A stretch of 24,313 bases of DNA from an uncultured Oscillospiraceae bacterium (GTDB lineage: Bacteria > Bacillota > Clostridia > Oscillospirales > Oscillospiraceae): NCBI GenBank assembly GCA_934659445.1, contig CAKUHV010000013.1:1-24313 (forward strand), written 5' to 3'. Below, piece by piece: positions 21,624 through 24,313 of the stretch (within the stretch, counting starts at the first letter, position 1; every line of letters starts with the position of its first letter). The translations under genes were made by a program, and so were the position numbers. The notes beneath the pieces were generated by a model, which saw only the letters and a program-made list of their open reading frames with translations, did not search any database and was not told where the DNA came from.

Positions 21624-22931
21624 ATGAAGGTCACCAACGTTGAGAAGAAAGAAAAAAGCACGGTAGAGCTCACCATCCAGGTGGACGCCGAAACCTTTGA
21701 GGCCGCTGTTCAGAGGGCCTATCTTGACCAGCGCAAGCGCATCAATGTCCCCGGCTTCCGCAAGGGCAAGGCCCCCCGGAAGATCATCGAGGGCATGTAC
21801 GGCACCGGTGTGTTCTACGAAGAGGCCATCAACGACGTCTATCCCGGCGCTTATAACAAGGCCGTGAAGGAGCAGGGGCTGGAGGACATGGGTCATCCCC
21901 AGCTGGAGATCGTGGAGGCCGGCAAGGACGGCCTGACCTTTAAGGCGCTGGTCTCCGTCCGCCCCGAGGTGAAGCTGGGCCAGTACAAGGATCTGGTGGC
22001 CCCCAAGGCCGAAGCCGAGGTCACCGAGGAGGACATCGACAACGAGATGAAGCCCTTCATCGAGCGGGCCACCCGTCTGGTGAATGTCAAGCGCAAGTCC
22101 CGCAAGGGCGACACCGCCGTCATCGACTTCGAGGGCTTTGACAACGGCACCCCCTTCGAGGGCGGCAAGGGCGAGAACTACGAGCTGAAGCTGGGCTCCG
22201 GCACCTTCGTCCCCGGCTTTGAGGAGCAGGTCATCGGCATGAAGGCCGGCGAGGAGAAGGACATCGACATCACCTTCCCCGAGGACTACCACAAGGATCT
22301 GGCCGGCAAGGCCGTGGTGTTCCACGTGAAGGTCAACGAGGTGAAGGAGGCCAAGGCCCCCGCCGTGGACGACGAGTTTGCCAAGGACGTGTCCGAGTTC
22401 GAGACACTGGCCGACTTCCGCAAGGATCTGGGGGACAAGCTGCTGGAGCGCCGCAAGGCCGAGGCTCAGAACGCCTTCGAGAACGCCGTGATCGAGCAGC
22501 TGGTGAACAACATGGAGTGTGAGATCCCCGACGGCATGGTAGAGAGCCAGCTGGACCGGATCATGGAGGACTACGCCGCCCGTCTGCAGGCCCAGGGCAT
22601 CGGCCTTGAGGACTATGCAAAGATGATGGGCATGGACATCAGCTCCCTGCGCGCCGCCACAAAGCCCTCCGCCCTGCGTCAGGTGCAGGTGGAGCTGGCC
22701 TTGACCGCCGTGGCCGACGCCGAGAAGTTGGAGGCCGCCGAGGAGGATGTGAACGCCGAGATCGCCAAGCTGGCCGAGCAGTACAAGATGGAGGAGCAGC
22801 AGATCCGGGACATCATCCCCATGGATGCCCTGAAGCGCGACCTGCGTCTGCGCAAGGCCAGCGAGCTGGTGGTGGCCGCCGCCAAGGTGGGCGAGCCCGA
22901 GAAGAAGGCCGAGGAGCCCAAGGCCGAGTAA
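21624..22931 (+). CDS. tig: Trigger factor (ribosome-associated chaperone and prolyl isomerase)
   Basis: Binds near the ribosome exit tunnel and folds nascent chains. The 435 residues have the three usual domains: an N-terminal ribosome-binding domain with the signature GFRKGKAP (44-51), an FKBP-type isomerase domain (~150-240, GDTAVIDFEGF ... GSGTFVPGFEEQVIG), and a long helical C-terminal chaperone domain rich in Glu, Lys and Ala. The start at 21624 follows AGGAGG (21608-21613); an in-frame extension to 21537 crosses the regulatory leader and is rejected. It is followed by clpP and clpX, the conserved bacterial order. Confidence 0.97.
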   Translation: MKVTNVEKKEKSTVELTIQVDAETFEAAVQRAYLDQRKRINVPGFRKGKAPRKIIEGMYGTGVFYEEAINDVYPGAYNKAVKEQGLEDMGHPQLEIVEAGKDGLTFKALVSVRPEVKLGQYKDLVAPKAEAEVTEEDIDNEMKPFIERATRLVNVKRKSRKGDTAVIDFEGFDNGTPFEGGKGENYELKLGSGTFVPGFEEQVIGMKAGEEKDIDITFPEDYHKDLAGKAVVFHVKVNEVKEAKAPAVDDEFAKDVSEFETLADFRKDLGDKLLERRKAEAQNAFENAVIEQLVNNMECEIPDGMVESQLDRIMEDYAARLQAQGIGLEDYAKMMGMDISSLRAATKPSALRQVQVELALTAVADAEKLEAAEEDVNAEIAKLAEQYKMEEQQIRDIIPMDALKRDLRLRKASELVVAAAKVGEPEKKAEEPKAE

Positions 22932-22944
22932 GCTTGACTACGAC

Positions 22945-22992
22945 CACGTCCGGGACGGCCCCGCCGCTCCGGACGTGTGCCGTCTTTTCCTT
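22945..22992 (+). terminator. Terminator after tig
   Basis: CACGTCCGG / CCGGACGTG (22945-22953 with 22969-22977), a 15-base partly self-complementary loop, followed by a pyrimidine-rich run with TTTTCCTTTT. Confidence 0.65.
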
Positions 22993-23058
22993 TTGGGAAT
23001 CGTTTTTCCTGTGGGCGGGTATACTTGAAGTATCTGCCAGGATCAAAGGAGTATCATT

Positions 23059-23640
23059 ATGAGTTTAGTGCCTTATGTAGTTGAGCAGACCAGCCGCGGG
23101 GAGCGGTCCTATGACATTTTCTCCCGCCTGCTGAACGACCGCATCATCATGCTGTCGGAGGAGGTCAACGACACCACCGCCTCTCTGGTGGTGGCCCAGC
23201 TGCTGTATCTGGAGGCCCAGGACCCCGATAAGGACATCCAGTTCTATATCAACAGCCCCGGCGGCTCTGTCACCGCCGGCATGGCCATCTACGACACCAT
23301 GCAGTATATCAAATGCGATGTATCCACCATCTGCGTGGGTCTGGCCGCCTCTATGGGCGCTTTCCTGCTGGCGGCAGGGGCCAAGGGCAAGCGTATCGCC
23401 CTGCCCAACGCCGAGATCATGATCCACCAGCCCTCCGCCGGCACCCAGGGACAGATCACCGACATGGCCATTCATCTGAAGCGCCTGGAGGTGGTCAAGC
23501 AGCGCATGAACCGCATCCTGTCCGAGAATACCGGCAGACCCATCGAGCAGGTCACCGCCGACTGCGAGCGGGATAATTTCATGACCGCGCAGGAGGCCAT
23601 GGGGTACGGTCTGATCGACCGGGTGCTGGATAAGCGCTGA
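23059..23640 (+). CDS. clpP: ATP-dependent Clp protease proteolytic subunit ClpP
   Basis: Serine protease forming a tetradecameric barrel that degrades substrates unfolded by ClpX or ClpC. The 193 residues carry the triad Ser98 (GLAASMGAF), His123 (MIHQP) and Asp172 (ERDNF), with the oxyanion-loop motif [10 protein letters not shown] (65-74). The N-terminus ([24 protein letters not shown]) matches the family. AAGGAG (23046-23051) lies seven bases before the ATG. A TATACT -10 candidate occurs at 23020-23025 without a convincing -35, so it may have its own weak or factor-dependent promoter after the tig terminator. Confidence 0.97.
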   Translation: MSLVPYVVEQTSRGERSYDIFSRLLNDRIIMLSEEVNDTTASLVVAQLLYLEAQDPDKDIQFYINSPGGSVTAGMAIYDTMQYIKCDVSTICVGLAASMGAFLLAAGAKGKRIALPNAEIMIHQPSAGTQGQITDMAIHLKRLEVVKQRMNRILSENTGRPIEQVTADCERDNFMTAQEAMGYGLIDRVLDKR

Positions 23641-23655
23641 AAACAAAAAGCTTGC

Positions 23656-23688
23656 GGCAGGGGGGCGGACCGATCCGCCCCCCCTGCC
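23656..23688 (+). terminator. Long hairpin between clpP and clpX (attenuator or mRNA processing element)
   Basis: GGCAGGGGGGCGGA (23656-23669) pairs with TCCGCCCCCCCTGCC (23674-23688), with one bulged C and a CCGA loop. It is followed by TTGAATTG, not a T-run, so partial termination or 3'-end protection of clpP mRNA is more likely than full termination. Confidence 0.5.
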
Positions 23689-23709
23689 TTGAATTGAGAG
23701 GTGAATCCC

Positions 23710-24313
23710 ATGGCCCGCAGCGACGACAACAACAAATCCCTGCGCTGCTCCTTTTGCGGCAAGCACCAGGATCAGGTGCGCAGGCTGATCGCCGGTCCCG
23801 GCGTATACATCTGCAACGAGTGTGTGGATCTGTGCATGTCTATTCTGGACGACGAGGACGGATATGCCCCCCTGCAGGAGGAGAGCAGCATCCCCGATGT
23901 GATCCCGACCCCAAAGGAGATCCACGCCGTTCTGGATCAGTATATCATCGGCCAGCAGGAGGCCAAGATGGCCCTTTCCGTGGCCGTTTACAACCATTAT
24001 AAGCGCATTTACTTCGGCGGCGGCAACGACGTGGAGCTGCAGAAGAGCAACATTCTGCTTATGGGCCCCACGGGCTGCGGCAAGACGCTGTTCGCCCAGA
24101 CGCTGGCCCGGGTGCTGAAGGTGCCCTTCGCCATCGCCGACGCCACCACCCTGACCGAGGCCGGCTATGTGGGCGACGATGTGGAGAATATCCTGCTGCG
24201 TCTGGTGCAGGCCGCCGATTACGATGTGGAGCTGGCCGAGCGGGGCATCATTTATGTGGACGAGATCGACAAGATCGCCCGGAAGAGCGAGAACACCTCC
24301 ATCACCCGGGATG
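23710..24313 (+). CDS. clpX: ATP-dependent Clp protease ATPase subunit ClpX (N-terminal part, runs off the window)
   Basis: AAA+ unfoldase that feeds proteins into ClpP. The first 201 codons are present. The N-terminal zinc-binding domain has Cys13/Cys16 and Cys35/Cys38 (CSFCGK ... CNECVDLC). The ATPase core begins with [17 protein letters not shown], followed by Walker A GPTGCGKT (119-126), [11 protein letters not shown] and Walker B IIYVDEID (~180-187). The reading frame is still open at the last base. The start at 23710 has GAGAGG eight bases upstream. It lies 69 bases after clpP across a strong hairpin. Confidence 0.96.
   Translation, partial: MARSDDNNKSLRCSFCGKHQDQVRRLIAGPGVYICNECVDLCMSILDDEDGYAPLQEESSIPDVIPTPKEIHAVLDQYIIGQQEAKMALSVAVYNHYKRIYFGGGNDVELQKSNILLMGPTGCGKTLFAQTLARVLKVPFAIADATTLTEAGYVGDDVENILLRLVQAADYDVELAERGIIYVDEIDKIARKSENTSITRD

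Overview
The window is a dense, GC-rich stretch of Gram-positive housekeeping genes. Gene content and order (a DUF512 protein next to der-plsY-gpsA; ruvC-ruvA-ruvB; trmK-nif3; rplS-rbgA-rnhB-yraN; tig-clpP-clpX), strong AGGAGG ribosome binding sites, a SigH-like sigma factor, and DUF3793, DUF1858 and CxxC-x17-CxxC proteins all point to a Clostridia chromosome. The best guess is a gut member of the Oscillospiraceae (Flavonifractor/Lawsonibacter-like). That placement is inference. No prophage, CRISPR array, rRNA or tRNA was seen.

Layout. 1-4039 (+): end of a DUF512/radical-SAM-type protein, the ribosome-assembly GTPase Der, and the phospholipid-precursor enzymes PlsY and GpsA, closed by a bidirectional terminator. 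4232-5343: the one visibly disturbed locus. It holds a leftward dapB broken by a one-base frameshift. Its leader carries a 153-bp palindromic MITE-like insertion flanked by an exact 10-bp direct repeat, and its promoter is divergent from that of an EamA-type transporter (5344-6252). 6397-9011 (+): Holliday-junction operon ruvC-ruvA-(DUF6054-like gene)-ruvB. 9072-10427: glmM, for cell-wall precursors. 10614-11565: a SigH-like sigma factor with a near-consensus promoter almost touching its start codon, then a small CxxC zinc-ribbon protein. 11640-12776 (-): a DUF3793-flavodoxin operon with a perfect consensus sigma-A promoter, two matching operator-like palindromes and a possible 33-residue membrane protein at its end. 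13084-13287 (+): a DUF1858 redox-disulfide protein. 13415-16564 (+): trmK-nif3 and a large, unrecognised polytopic membrane protein. 16817-19088 (+): rplS with a structured leader, rbgA, rnhB and yraN. 19208-21418: thrC and a metallophosphoesterase. 21624-24313: tig, clpP and the first 201 codons of clpX.

The genes fall into functional blocks: ribosome assembly and translation (Der, L19, RbgA, TrmK), protein folding and turnover (trigger factor, ClpP, ClpX), recombination and nucleic-acid processing (RuvABC, RNase HII), and envelope precursors (PlsY, GpsA, GlmM).

The most interesting signals are non-coding. (1) The tig leader has two mutually exclusive hairpins; one buries the ribosome binding site in an 11-bp perfect duplex, so it looks like an RNA switch or thermometer. 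(2) A pair of 7-4-7 palindromes sits in the DUF3793-flavodoxin control region. (3) dapB carries both an insertion element with its target duplication and a frameshift. (4) A small ORF appears translationally coupled to flavodoxin.
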